NCBI GenBank assembly: GCA_018826895.1
Contig: JAHJYA010000082.1
Span: 120,965 to 184,964, forward strand
DNA from: Gammaproteobacteria bacterium
GTDB taxonomy: Bacteria; Pseudomonadota; Gammaproteobacteria; Pseudomonadales; Pseudomonadaceae
Direction: 5' to 3'
DNA: 64,000 bases
Below the pieces are notes generated by a model. The model searched no databases. It worked only from the letters and a program-made list of their open reading frames with translations, and was not told the origin of the DNA. The translations under genes were made by a program, and so were the position numbers. Below, piece after piece: positions 1 through 8,448 of this stretch; within the stretch, counting starts at the first letter, position 1; every line of letters starts with the position of its first letter.

Positions 1-187
1 GCTCGCCCGTGGCATAGAGGCCATCGGCAATGGCCCGTGCGGACGCCAGTAGGGTTCGATCGTAAGCGGTATCGGCGGCGCGACGCGCACTCCAGTAGGC
101 GCTGAGACTGCTGACCACCAGAATCACCGTCAACAACAGTGCCAGGCGCCGCAGCAGGCGTCCGCGCAGGCTGCCCGGCTCAGCCAT
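1..187 (-). CDS. tctE: Sensor histidine kinase N-terminus (TctE-like), cut by window edge
   Basis: Only the first 62 residues are inside the window. They read as a basic N-terminus (MAEPGSLRGRLLRRLA), one hydrophobic segment (about residues 15-31) and the start of a periplasmic sensor region, as in inner-membrane sensor kinases. The ATG overlaps the last codons of the response-regulator gene by 8 bp, so the two are translationally coupled. Beside a tricarboxylate transport operon this is most likely TctE, which senses citrate-type acids and phosphorylates TctD. The kinase domain is not visible, so the name rests on context. Confidence 0.75.
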   Translation of the reverse strand, partial: MAEPGSLRGRLLRRLALLLTVILVVSSLSAYWSARRAADTAYDRTLLASARAIADGLYATGE

Positions 188-848
188 CGCTGGCTTCCAG
201 CAGGTAACCCAGGCCGCGGAAGGTGACGATGCGCACACCACCTTCGAGCTTCTTGCGCAGGCGATGAATATAGATTTCGATGGCGTCGGAGCTGGCATTC
301 TCATCAAGGCCGAACACCTGAGCGGCCAGTTGCTCCTTGCTCATCACGCGCCCAGGCCGGGCGATCATCGCTTCCAGCACTGCCTGCTCGCGCGAGGTCA
401 GGTTGAGCGCCTCACCGTCGAGGCTGAAGCGCCGCGTCCCCAGGTCATACACCAACGGACCACAGCGCTGTTGCTGCTCACCGCCCAGCACACTGCGACG
501 CAGCAACGCCTTGACCCGCGCTTCCAGCTCACTCAGTTCGAAGGGTTTGGCCAGGTAATCGTCAGCCCCCAGGTTAAGGCCATGCACACGGTCCTTGACC
601 TCGCCGCGGGCCGTGAGCATCAACACCGGCAGAGTCTTGCCGCGCTCACGCAAACGCGCCAGCACCTGGAAACCATCCATACGCGGCAGGCCAATGTCGA
701 GAACGGCCAGTGCGTACTCCTCGCTACTCAAGGCCAGATCCGCGGCCACTCCATCGTGCAGCACATCGACCGTCAGGCCCGACGCGCGCAAGGCCTGCGC
801 CACACTTTCCGCCAGTTGCGGATGATCTTCGACCAGCAGAACTCGCAC
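180..848 (-). CDS. tctD: OmpR-family response regulator TctD
   Basis: A 222-residue response regulator. The receiver domain covers about residues 1-115, with the acidic pocket in VLLVEDH, the phosphoacceptor Asp in AVLDIGLPRMDG and the conserved Lys in YLAKPFE. A winged-helix DNA-binding domain follows (LTSREQAVLEAMIARPGRVMSKEQL, and the C-terminal FRGLGYLLE). A GTG at 848 was chosen as start because GGAGG lies 5 nt upstream; a GTG at 860 is in frame but sits on top of that Shine-Dalgarno. It is divergent from opdH-tctCBA, which it probably activates in response to tricarboxylates. The opdH upstream region carries a tandem repeat that could be its site. Confidence 0.88.
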   Translation of the reverse strand: MRVLLVEDHPQLAESVAQALRASGLTVDVLHDGVAADLALSSEEYALAVLDIGLPRMDGFQVLARLRERGKTLPVLMLTARGEVKDRVHGLNLGADDYLAKPFELSELEARVKALLRRSVLGGEQQQRCGPLVYDLGTRRFSLDGEALNLTSREQAVLEAMIARPGRVMSKEQLAAQVFGLDENASSDAIEIYIHRLRKKLEGGVRIVTFRGLGYLLEASDG

Positions 849-980
849 TGCCACCTCCACTTGAACAGCGGGACCGGATCAGGCCCCCGGCGCCGCCCAT
901 GCTGCGCGCGGGGAAGTTTACAGCGAGCCAGCCAGATGCGCTGATTTTGCTGCAGGGCCCTGTAAAAACTTTCAACACCT

Positions 981-1000
981 GAAAGCTTGGCGAAAGCTTG
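981..1000 (+). promoter_or_regulatory. Tandem GAAAGCTTG repeat upstream of opdH, candidate TctD site
   Basis: GAAAGCTTG occurs at 981-989 and again at 992-1000, an 11-bp (about one helical turn) direct repeat in the divergent tctD/opdH promoter region. OmpR-type regulators commonly bind tandem direct repeats with about 10-11 bp spacing. Assignment to TctD is inference from position. Confidence 0.4.
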
Positions 1001-1077
1001 CCCATCTAGCATCCGCAACAGGATGGCTCGATCCATCCACCAAAACGGCTCGTACAGTGGTGTGCAGCCGTGACAAA

Positions 1078-1085
1078 AACAACAA
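1078..1085 (+). promoter_or_regulatory. Hfq/Crc-type CA motif before opdH start
   Basis: AACAACAA fits the AAnAAnAA catabolite-activity motif bound by Hfq/Crc in Pseudomonas mRNAs. It lies directly before the TTGGAG Shine-Dalgarno and start codon of opdH, where Hfq binding would block initiation. This suggests carbon catabolite repression of tricarboxylate uptake. Confidence 0.5.
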
Positions 1086-1099
1086 TTGGAGACCACACG

Positions 1100-2365
1100 A
1101 TGCCTATCGCATCTCGCCAGGCGCTGTCGCCTGCTCACCTGCTCAGCCTTGCTGTATCGACTGCCCTGCTCGCACCCTCGGCACACGCCGCCTTCATCGA
1201 AGACAGCTCGGCCAACCTGACTGCCACCAACATCTACCTCAATCGCGACTTTCGTCAGTTCGACGGCCAGAACAAGCGCGAAGAATGGGGTCAAGGTTTT
1301 CTGCTCGACCTTAAATCCGGTTACACCGAAGGCACCGTCGGTTTCGGCCTCGATGCCATGGGCATGCTCGGTCTCAAGCTCGACTCGGGCAAGGGTCGCA
1401 CAGGCACGGACCTGCTGCCGGTACACGACGACGGCCGCTCCGCCGACGAGTTCAGTCGCCTGGGCATGACCGCCAAGGTCAAGGTTTCCAATACCGAATT
1501 ACGTTATGGCTCGCACGTACCCGAGCTGCCGGTCGTCAAAGCCAGCGACAGCCGTCTGATGCCGCAAGTATTCGAGGGCGGGCTGCTGAGCTCCGCCGAA
1601 CTGGAAGGTCTTACTTTGACTGGCGGACGCCTGGACAAGGTCATCGACCGCGCCTCGACCAACTCCGAAGACCTCGTGCTCAACAGCAAAAACAGTCGCT
1701 TCGCAGGCGGTATCACAGCCGACCACCTCGACCTGGCAGGCTTCGACTACAAGATTGCCAAGGGCCTGACCGGGCGCTACTACTTCGCCGATCTGGACGA
1801 TATCTACCGCCAGCATTTCTTCGGCCTGCAAACCAGCCACGCCCTGGGCGCCGGCACCCTGTCCTCCGACCTGCGCCTGATGATCAGCAATGACAGCGGC
1901 GCAGCCAACGCCGGCAAGATCGACAACCGCGCCCTCAACGGCATGGTCAGCTATGCCATCAGCGGGCACAAATTCGGCCTGGGCTACCAGCGCATGAGCG
2001 GCGATACCGGCTATGCCTACATCGACGGCAGCGACCCGTTCCTGGTCAACTTCGTGCAGATCAACGACTTCGCCAACGCCGACGAGCGCTCCTGGCAGGC
2101 GCGTTACGACTTCGACTTTGCCAAGGTCGGTGTGCCCGGCTTGAGCTTTATGACCCGCTATATCCGCGGTGACGACGCTGAAATTGCCAACAGCACGCGC
2201 ACCGGCGGTGAATGGGAACGCAACATTGAGGTCAAGTACGTGGTACAGAGCGGCCCGCTCAAAGATGTGTACGTGCGTCTACGCAACGCCAGCTTGCGCT
2301 CCGACTTCGCTCGCGATGCAGATGAAAACCGCATCATCGTCGGCTACAGCCTGGCGATCTGGTAA
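1100..2365 (+). CDS. opdH: OprD-family outer membrane porin OpdH (tricarboxylate channel)
   Basis: A 421-residue OprD-type porin with a cleavable signal peptide ending near SAHA-AFIED. The mature start (NLTATNIYLNRDFRQFDGQNKREEWGQGF) is typical of the OprD family, which forms 18-strand substrate-specific channels, and the chain ends in the beta-strand YSLAIW with an aromatic final residue. ATG 1100 was chosen for its Shine-Dalgarno; upstream in-frame starts would precede the signal peptide. It heads the tctCBA operon and is divergent from tctD, the arrangement of opdH in P. aeruginosa, where the porin takes up cis-aconitate and related tricarboxylates. The exact substrate is inferred. Confidence 0.88.
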   Translation: MPIASRQALSPAHLLSLAVSTALLAPSAHAAFIEDSSANLTATNIYLNRDFRQFDGQNKREEWGQGFLLDLKSGYTEGTVGFGLDAMGMLGLKLDSGKGRTGTDLLPVHDDGRSADEFSRLGMTAKVKVSNTELRYGSHVPELPVVKASDSRLMPQVFEGGLLSSAELEGLTLTGGRLDKVIDRASTNSEDLVLNSKNSRFAGGITADHLDLAGFDYKIAKGLTGRYYFADLDDIYRQHFFGLQTSHALGAGTLSSDLRLMISNDSGAANAGKIDNRALNGMVSYAISGHKFGLGYQRMSGDTGYAYIDGSDPFLVNFVQINDFANADERSWQARYDFDFAKVGVPGLSFMTRYIRGDDAEIANSTRTGGEWERNIEVKYVVQSGPLKDVYVRLRNASLRSDFARDADENRIIVGYSLAIW

Positions 2366-2394
2366 CCCACAATAAGAACCCAGAGGAATCAACC

Positions 2395-3375
2395 ATGCAC
2401 ATTGCTTTCAGCCGTATCGCCCTGGCTACCGCCTGCCTCGCCTTCGCGGGTCAGTTGCTGGCAGCCGAACCCAAGCGTCCCGAATGCATCGCCCCGGCCA
2501 AGCCAGGCGGTGGCTTCGACCTAACCTGCAAACTGGCCCAGAGCGGCCTGAAAGATGAAGGCCTGCTCAAGGCCCCGATGCGCGTCACCTACATGCCCGG
2601 CGGTGTCGGCGCAGTGGCCTACAACGCCGTGGTCGCCCAGCGCGCAGATGACCCGGGCACCATCACCGCGTTTTCCAGTGGCTCACTGCTGAACCTGGCC
2701 CAGGGCAAGTTCGGTCGCTACGACGAAAACGCCGTACGCTGGCTGGCCGCCGTTGGTACCGACTACGGCGCGATTACCGTACGTGCCGACTCGCCCTACC
2801 AAAACCTCGACGACCTGATCCAGGCACTGAAGAAAGACCCGTCGAGCATCGTCTTCGGCGCTGGCGCCACCATCGGTGGCCAGGACTGGATGCAGACTGC
2901 GCTGATTGCTCGCCTCGCCGGTATCGATCCGAAAAACCTGCGTTATGTCGCCTTTGAAGGCGGCGGCGAAACCCTCACCGCCATGCTCGGCGGCCACGTA
3001 CAGGTCACCAGCAGCGGTCTGGGCGAAGTCACCCCGCAACTGGAAGCGAAAAAAGTGCGCATCCTCGCCGTGCTTTCCGACGAGCGCCTGCCCGGCAAAC
3101 TGGCAGAAATCCCCACCGCCAAGGAACAGGGTTACGACATCACCTGGCCGGTGATCCGCGGCTTCTACATGGGCCCGGAGGTCAGCGACGAGCAGTTCAA
3201 CTGGTGGAAGCAGCAGTTCGACACAATGCTGGCCAGCGAGGATTTCGCCAAGATGCGCGAGCAACGTGACCTGCTGCCATTGTCAGTCACCGGTGATGAC
3301 CTCAATGCCCTGGTGTTAAAGCAGGTCGCTGAGTACAAGACCCTGGCCGCAGAATTTGGCCTGATGCAGCAATAA
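2395..3375 (+). CDS. tctC: Periplasmic tricarboxylate-binding protein TctC
   Basis: A 326-residue TctC/Bug-family solute-binding protein. The signal peptide ends near QLLAA-EPK. The family core is visible: ECIAPAKPGGGFDLTCKL (ligand loop), VTYMPGGVGAVAYN and GAGATIGGQDWMQT. It captures citrate-type acids in the periplasm and delivers them to the TctA/TctB membrane complex. It starts 29 bp after opdH, behind a strong AGAGGAA Shine-Dalgarno. An AATAAGAA box at 2371-2378, just upstream, also fits the Hfq/Crc motif. Confidence 0.92.
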   Translation: MHIAFSRIALATACLAFAGQLLAAEPKRPECIAPAKPGGGFDLTCKLAQSGLKDEGLLKAPMRVTYMPGGVGAVAYNAVVAQRADDPGTITAFSSGSLLNLAQGKFGRYDENAVRWLAAVGTDYGAITVRADSPYQNLDDLIQALKKDPSSIVFGAGATIGGQDWMQTALIARLAGIDPKNLRYVAFEGGGETLTAMLGGHVQVTSSGLGEVTPQLEAKKVRILAVLSDERLPGKLAEIPTAKEQGYDITWPVIRGFYMGPEVSDEQFNWWKQQFDTMLASEDFAKMREQRDLLPLSVTGDDLNALVLKQVAEYKTLAAEFGLMQQ

Positions 3376-3465
3376 GTGCATCGCAGGTCAGTCGTCACTC
3401 GACGTCTGACCTGCACTGCGGGCGGCCTGCCGCTCGACCCTGTCCCTACGCAAGAGACCATTGCT

Positions 3466-3909
3466 ATGTACGTTCGCCTGTTCGCTGCGATCTGGCTGCT
3501 GTTTTGCGCCTGCCTCGCAGTCATCGCCTGGGGTTTCCAAGCCCCCTTCGCCTATGACCCGGTCGGCCCACGGGCTTACCCGCTGCTGCTGCTCGCACTG
3601 ATGGCAGCTGGTTCCGCCTGGTTGGTCTTCAAGCCCGGTGAGGCTGTGGAAATGCTCAGCCGCCGCGCGCTGCAGCGTGCAGGCCTGTGCATTCTCACCC
3701 TGCTGGCCTACGCCGTCCTGTTTGAGCCTCTGGGCTTCATTCTGAGCACTGCGCTGGCGACCTTCGTTCTCGGCCTGCTGTTCACTGGCCGCGTGCTGCC
3801 TTGCCTGGTCAGCGGTGTACTGATGGGCGTGCTGCTGTATGCCCTGTTCGATTATGCGCTCGACGTACCACTGCCTTTGGGCGTGTTCGAAGCGTTGGTG
3901 GAGAGCTGA
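3466..3909 (+). CDS. tctB: Small membrane subunit TctB
   Basis: A 147-residue protein with about four hydrophobic segments (residues 4-22, 32-50, 69-90, 97-125) and the YDPVGPRAYPLLLL motif near the first helix that is usual in TctB. It is the small, less conserved membrane subunit of tripartite tricarboxylate transporters and partners TctA. Longer in-frame reading upstream to 3376 lacks family similarity, so ATG 3466 was chosen. The tctA start lies 1 bp past the stop codon. Confidence 0.9.
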   Translation: MYVRLFAAIWLLFCACLAVIAWGFQAPFAYDPVGPRAYPLLLLALMAAGSAWLVFKPGEAVEMLSRRALQRAGLCILTLLAYAVLFEPLGFILSTALATFVLGLLFTGRVLPCLVSGVLMGVLLYALFDYALDVPLPLGVFEALVES

Positions 3910-3910
3910 G

Positions 3911-5419
3911 ATGGAAACTTTACATTTTCTGATGCAGGGCTTTGATGTTGCCACCCGGCCGACCAACCTGCTGGTCGCGCTGTTCGGTGCCTTCGTCGGC
4001 ACCATCGTCGGTTTGCTGCCGGGTCTGGGCCCAATCAACGGCGTTGCTCTGCTGCTGCCGCTGGCTTTTGCCCTTGGCCTGCCGCCGGAGACCGCACTGA
4101 TTCTGCTCGCTGCCGTGTACCTGGGCTGCGAGTACGGCGGGCGTATTTCCGCCATTTTGCTCAACGTCCCCGGTGATGCCGCCGCGGTCATGACCACCCT
4201 CGACGGCTACCCGCTGGCCCGCCAGGGCAAAGCAGGCATCGCCCTGTCGCTGTCGGCGGTCAGTTCCTTCACCGGCAGCATGATCGCCACCTGCGGCGTA
4301 GTGCTGTTCGCGCCGATCCTGGCGAAATGGGCGGTTGCCTTCGGTCCGGCCGAATACTTCGTGCTGATGGTCTTCGCGATTGCCTGCCTGGGTGGGATGG
4401 TCGGTGACAAACCGGTCAAGACCCTGCTCTCGGCGCTGATCGGCCTGGCCCTGGCCACCGTCGGGGTCGACTCCACTACCGGGGTTTACCGCTTCACGTT
4501 CGACAGTGTCAGCCTGTCTGATGGCATCCAGTTCGTCATCGTGGTGATCGGTTTCTTCAGTGTCAGCGAAATTCTCCTGATGCTGGAAAACACCCACAAC
4601 GGCCAGAAGGCAGTCAAGGCCAGCGGCCGCGTGCTGTTCAACTTCAAGGAATACTGCTTCACCTTCTGGACCATGATTCGCAGCTCGATCGCCGGCTTCA
4701 TCATCGGTGTACTGCCGGGCGCCGGCGCAACCATTGCCAGCGCCATGACCTACATGACTGAAAAACGTCTGGCCGGTGAGAGTGGCAAGTTCGGTGAAGG
4801 CGACCTGCGTGGTTTGGCCGCTCCCGAGTCGGCCAACAATGCCTCGGCATGCGGCTCGCTGATCCCGATGCTGACCCTCGGCGTGCCAGGTTCGGGTACC
4901 ACCGCAGTGATGATCGGCGCGCTGACGCTGTACAACATCACCCCCGGTCCGCTGTTGTTCGAGCAGCAACCGGACGTGGTCTGGGGCCTGATCGCCTCGC
5001 TGTTTATCGGCAACGTGATCCTGCTGGTGATGAACATCCCGCTGGTCGGCCTGTTCTCGCGCATGCTCAGCGTGCCGAACTGGGTGCTGGTACCCGCGAT
5101 CACCGTGATCAGCATGGTCGGCGTCTATGCGGTGCACAGCACCACCTTCGACCTGGTGCTGATGATCGGTCTCGGCGTATTCGGCTATATCCTGCGCAAG
5201 CTGGACTTCCCGTTGTCGGCCGTGATCCTGGGCTTCGTCCTCGGTGAAATGATGGAAGACAACCTGCGCCGCGCCCTGTCGATCTCGGCCGGTGACCTGG
5301 GCATCCTCTGGGGCAGCCCGATCACTCTGGTACTGTGGGCCCTGGCATTTCTGATGCTGGCCCTGCCAGGCATCCGCTGGATGCGCGCCCGCCGCAAAGC
5401 CCAGGTTACCGGTGCCTAA
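3911..5419 (+). CDS. tctA: Large membrane subunit TctA
   Basis: A 502-residue polytopic membrane protein with the family signatures GLLPGLGPINGVALLLPLAF near the N-terminus, GVLPGAGATIASAMTY in the middle and LTLGVPGSGTTAVM, the paired glycine/proline motifs characteristic of TctA. It is the large transporting subunit of the tripartite tricarboxylate system, driven by an ion gradient. It is tightly packed between tctB and the AbrB-like gene. An in-frame extension to 3839 runs inside tctB and was not used. Confidence 0.95.
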   Translation: METLHFLMQGFDVATRPTNLLVALFGAFVGTIVGLLPGLGPINGVALLLPLAFALGLPPETALILLAAVYLGCEYGGRISAILLNVPGDAAAVMTTLDGYPLARQGKAGIALSLSAVSSFTGSMIATCGVVLFAPILAKWAVAFGPAEYFVLMVFAIACLGGMVGDKPVKTLLSALIGLALATVGVDSTTGVYRFTFDSVSLSDGIQFVIVVIGFFSVSEILLMLENTHNGQKAVKASGRVLFNFKEYCFTFWTMIRSSIAGFIIGVLPGAGATIASAMTYMTEKRLAGESGKFGEGDLRGLAAPESANNASACGSLIPMLTLGVPGSGTTAVMIGALTLYNITPGPLLFEQQPDVVWGLIASLFIGNVILLVMNIPLVGLFSRMLSVPNWVLVPAITVISMVGVYAVHSTTFDLVLMIGLGVFGYILRKLDFPLSAVILGFVLGEMMEDNLRRALSISAGDLGILWGSPITLVLWALAFLMLALPGIRWMRARRKAQVTGA

Positions 5420-6443
5420 TGCCGCAAAAGCCCACTGGCGCAGCTGGTGGGCCACTCCGCTGGTCGGCCTGGCCGGCGGCGCTCTGGCCAGCCTGATCGG
5501 CTGGCCCCTGCCCTGGATCATCGGTTCGCTGCTGGCCGTCATCGCGGTACGTTGCAGCGGCTGGACCATCGGCGAGATCCCTGCTGGCCGGCAAACCGGT
5601 CAGTGGATCGTTTCCAGCGCCATCGGTCTGCACTTCACCAGCGAAGTCATGGCGCAACTGATCAGCCATTTCGGCGTCATCCTGGCAGGTGCTTTCGGTA
5701 CCCTGCTGCTCAGCCTGATCGGCATCCTGGTTCTGCGCCGTAGCGGTGTGGACCGGGCCACGGCGTTCTTCTCCAGCATGCCCGGTGGTGCCAGCGAAAT
5801 GGTCAACCTGGCGCAGCGCCACGATGCCCAGGTGGCCCGTGTCGCAGCTGCGCACAGCCTGCGCCTGCTGTCGGTGGTGCTGATCGTGCCGGCACTGTTC
5901 ACCTGGGGCCTGCCGGACCGCCCAGCCCCCACACCTGCCCAGGTCGACTGGTTGTGGCTGGCGCTGCTGCTGCCTGCCGGCGCCCTGCTGGCCTTGCTCT
6001 GGCGCCGCCTTGGGCAACCCAACCCGTGGATGCTCGGGCCGCTCACGGCCTGCGCCATCGCCAGCGTCACCTTCGATTTGCACATCGGCTTGCCGAATGG
6101 CCTCGGCCAGGTGGGTCAGTGGCTGATCGGCTGTGCCCTGGGCTGTCATTTCGACAGGGCGTTCTTTCGCAGTGCACCTGGGTTTCTCGCGCGCATTCTG
6201 CTGTTCACCCTGCTCGCCATGTTGGCGGCAGCGCTCCTGGCAAGCGGTCTCGGCTGGCTCGCCGGCGAAGACCAGACCTCGCTGATGCTCGGCATGATGC
6301 CCGGCGGTATCACCGAACTGTGCCTGACCGCCGAGGCCCTGCACCTATCGGTGGCACTGGTCACGGCACTGCAGGTGCTGCGCCTGTTCATGGTGATGTT
6401 CCTCGCAGAACCGCTGTTCCGGCTATGGATACAGCGCGACTGA
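5412..6443 (+). CDS. AbrB-family membrane protein (PF05145-like)
   Basis: A 343-residue membrane protein with a tandem-repeat architecture: two similar halves of about five helices each, with GWPLPWIIGSLLAV / LGQPNPWMLGPLTAC and SSMPGGASEMVNLA / GMMPGGITELCLTA repeated. This is the pattern of the AbrB family, once annotated as putative ammonia monooxygenase and of uncertain transport role. A GTG start at 5412 overlaps the tctA end by 8 bp, so it is the last gene of the opdH-tct operon. A role in tricarboxylate metabolism is inferred only from that coupling. Confidence 0.8.
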   Translation: MPNAAKAHWRSWWATPLVGLAGGALASLIGWPLPWIIGSLLAVIAVRCSGWTIGEIPAGRQTGQWIVSSAIGLHFTSEVMAQLISHFGVILAGAFGTLLLSLIGILVLRRSGVDRATAFFSSMPGGASEMVNLAQRHDAQVARVAAAHSLRLLSVVLIVPALFTWGLPDRPAPTPAQVDWLWLALLLPAGALLALLWRRLGQPNPWMLGPLTACAIASVTFDLHIGLPNGLGQVGQWLIGCALGCHFDRAFFRSAPGFLARILLFTLLAMLAAALLASGLGWLAGEDQTSLMLGMMPGGITELCLTAEALHLSVALVTALQVLRLFMVMFLAEPLFRLWIQRD

Positions 6444-6466
6444 GCAGACTCATTACGGCAACTTTT

Positions 6467-6492
6467 GGCCCGCCTCGTGCGGGTCTTTTTTT
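6467..6492 (+). terminator. Rho-independent terminator after the tct operon
   Basis: CCCGC (6469-6473), a CTCGT loop and GCGGG (6479-6483) are followed by a run of seven T. It lies 24 bp after the AbrB-like gene and closes the opdH-tctCBA operon. Confidence 0.9.
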
Positions 6493-6589
6493 GCTTGCCG
6501 CTTGGGTTTTTTAGCAAATGTGTCCGCTGCCCCGCAGACGCACTGCGCTGGCGTACCCTCGACACTCTCCCTGCGCCGAGGTCCATGTG

Positions 6590-7486
6590 ATGAGGTTGTT
6601 CCGCCGCCCGGTTTGTCTCGCCGCATGCTTGCGCCTACGCAGCCTGGCACTGCTGGTGTTGCTGCCAGTGCTCGTCAGCGCCTGCAGCCAGGTAGGCCTG
6701 GCCTACCGCAATCTCGACTGGCTGGTGCCCTGGCGCTTGAATGACTACCTGAGCCTGGACAGCACCCAGCAAGCCTGGCTCAAACCACGGGTGCAGCAAC
6801 ACCTGACATGGCACTGCAGCCAGGAGCTGCCGCGTTATCTCGACTGGCTGAACGAAACCCAGCGCCTGGTTACCGGCCCCGCGCCCAGTGCCGAACAATT
6901 GCTGGCGCGCTTCGCCGATGTGGATGCAGCCATCAAACGCCTGACCGTAGAGGTCACGCCTACCGCCATCGAATTGCTCAAAGGTCTGAACGACAGCCAG
7001 GTCGAGGCGCTGTACGCCGCCATGGACGAAGACAACGTGGAAGACCGCCAGGACTTTCTCGAACCGGACCTGGCCACCCAGCACCTAGAGCGCGCCGAGC
7101 GCCTGGAAGACCGCCTGCGCAACTGGCTAGGCCGACTTAATGCCGAACAGCAGGCTCGGGTCACGACCTGGGCAGAAGGCCTGGGCGAGCAGAACCGCTA
7201 CTGGCTGGAAAACCGCGCGCGCTGGCAAGACGCCTTTCGTCAGTCCATGGCGCAACGGGACCAACCCGACTTCGGCGAGCGCCTGACTCACCTACTGCAG
7301 AACCGCGAAGCCTATTACAGCGATGACTATCGCGCCGCTTATCCGCGTTCACGTGCGGCGCTGGCCAGCCTGTTCAGCGACCTGCTGGCCCAGGCCACCG
7401 ACGCCCAGCGCGAGCGCCTTGGACACCACCTGCGCGACCTGCAACGCGATCTCGCCGCACAGGTATGCAGCAGCGCAGAGGTCTAG
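6590..7486 (+). CDS. DUF6279-type lipoprotein
   Basis: A 298-residue lipoprotein. After a basic N-terminus (MRLFRRPVCL) and hydrophobic stretch comes the lipobox LVSAC, with the acylated Cys near residue 28. The mature part is helical and Glu/Gln/Arg-rich with WLKPRVQQHLTWHCSQELPRYLDWL and regular charged helices, as in the DUF6279 family. ATG 6590 is preferred to an upstream in-frame start because it directly precedes the signal peptide. The function is unknown. It converges on ung with 3 bp between the stop codons. Confidence 0.75.
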   Translation: MRLFRRPVCLAACLRLRSLALLVLLPVLVSACSQVGLAYRNLDWLVPWRLNDYLSLDSTQQAWLKPRVQQHLTWHCSQELPRYLDWLNETQRLVTGPAPSAEQLLARFADVDAAIKRLTVEVTPTAIELLKGLNDSQVEALYAAMDEDNVEDRQDFLEPDLATQHLERAERLEDRLRNWLGRLNAEQQARVTTWAEGLGEQNRYWLENRARWQDAFRQSMAQRDQPDFGERLTHLLQNREAYYSDDYRAAYPRSRAALASLFSDLLAQATDAQRERLGHHLRDLQRDLAAQVCSSAEV

Positions 7487-7489
7487 GAC

Positions 7490-8182
7490 TTATAAAGCGG
7501 GTAGACGCCAATCGATAGGCGTCAGCCCCTGCTGATCGAGAAATTTGTTGGTGCGGCTGAAATGGCCATTACCAATAAACCCCCGGTGCGCCGATAGCGG
7601 CGAGGGATGGGGAGAGCGCAGGGCCAGGTGGCGCTGGGTGTCGATCAGTTTTTCCTTACCCTGTGCATGGGCGCCCCAGAGCAGAAACACCAGGTGCGGG
7701 CGCTGCGCACTGACCACCTCGATCACCCGATCAGTGAACGGCTGCCAGCCCTTGGCCGCATGGGAGCCGGCATTGCCACGCTCGACCGTCAGCGATGTGT
7801 TGAGCAGCAGTACGCCCTGCTCGGCCCAGTGCTGCAGGCAGCCATGGGCCGGGATATCGATATTCAGGTCGCGCTTGAGCTCCTTGTAGATGTTCAGCAA
7901 CGACGGCGGCGTGGCCACCCCGGGCTGCACGGAGAAGCACAGACCATGGGCCTGGCCCGGACCGTGATACGGGTCCTGGCCGATGATCACCACTTTTACC
8001 TGGTCCAGCGGTGTGGAATTGAGCGCATTGAAGATCAGCGGACCTGGCGGATAGATCTCCTTGCCCGCGGCTTTTTCCGCACGCAAAAAATCGCCCAGCT
8101 GGCGCATGTAGGGCTTCTCGAATTCATCGTGCAGGGCCGCTTTCCAGCCTGCTTCGAGTTTGACGTTATCGGCAGCACTCAT
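7490..8182 (-). CDS. ung: Uracil-DNA glycosylase
   Basis: A 230-residue family-1 uracil-DNA glycosylase, full length. Visible motifs are the water-activating loop [17 protein letters not shown] (catalytic Asp in QDPYH), LLNTSLTVE (uracil-recognition Asn) and [13 protein letters not shown] (catalytic His and the DNA-intercalation loop). It excises uracil from DNA to start base-excision repair. In P. aeruginosa ung lies beside the same tricarboxylate gene cluster. Confidence 0.97.
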   Translation of the reverse strand: MSAADNVKLEAGWKAALHDEFEKPYMRQLGDFLRAEKAAGKEIYPPGPLIFNALNSTPLDQVKVVIIGQDPYHGPGQAHGLCFSVQPGVATPPSLLNIYKELKRDLNIDIPAHGCLQHWAEQGVLLLNTSLTVERGNAGSHAAKGWQPFTDRVIEVVSAQRPHLVFLLWGAHAQGKEKLIDTQRHLALRSPHPSPLSAHRGFIGNGHFSRTNKFLDQQGLTPIDWRLPAL

Positions 8183-8365
8183 GCCAGTGTCCTAGTCTCC
8201 AGTAAAGAGCTGGCACGCTAGAGAAGCCGTCGGCGTGAGTCAAGGTCGCGGCCAACAGCGTACGGCGGATCAATCACCTGAAATGCGAACCGCAACCGCC
8301 CTGCTGCCTGCGTCTGCTCATATCCTGGCCACAGATGTAAGACCGGCCAAGATTCAATTCGGCCA

Positions 8366-8399
8366 TTAGACCAATGGACGATCTCATCCATTAGTCTGA
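8366..8399. promoter_or_regulatory. Inverted repeat, candidate operator
   Basis: Arms TTAGACCAATGGA (8366-8378) and TCCATTAGTCTGA (8387-8399) are complementary at 11 of 13 positions, with an 8-bp spacer. The dyad lies 50 bp before the binding-protein gene. The regulator is not identifiable from the window. Confidence 0.5.
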
Positions 8400-8423
8400 G
8401 GGCGTAAAAGTTTTCCGTGCTCC

Positions 8424-8437
8424 AACAACAAAAACAA
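8424..8437 (+). promoter_or_regulatory. Extended Hfq/Crc-type CA motif
   Basis: AACAACAAAAACAA contains overlapping AAnAAnAA units and abuts the AAGGAG Shine-Dalgarno of the next gene. It is the best match to an Hfq/Crc target in the window and implies catabolite repression of the binding protein, and possibly of the catabolic genes behind it. Confidence 0.6.
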
Positions 8438-8448
8438 GGAGAACCACC

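Noticed and set aside
3920..5569. 549-codon open frame on the minus strand
   Set aside because: Antisense to tctA, with low-complexity Gln/Asp/Gly-rich translation typical of the shadow of a GC-rich gene; tctA has clear family motifs.
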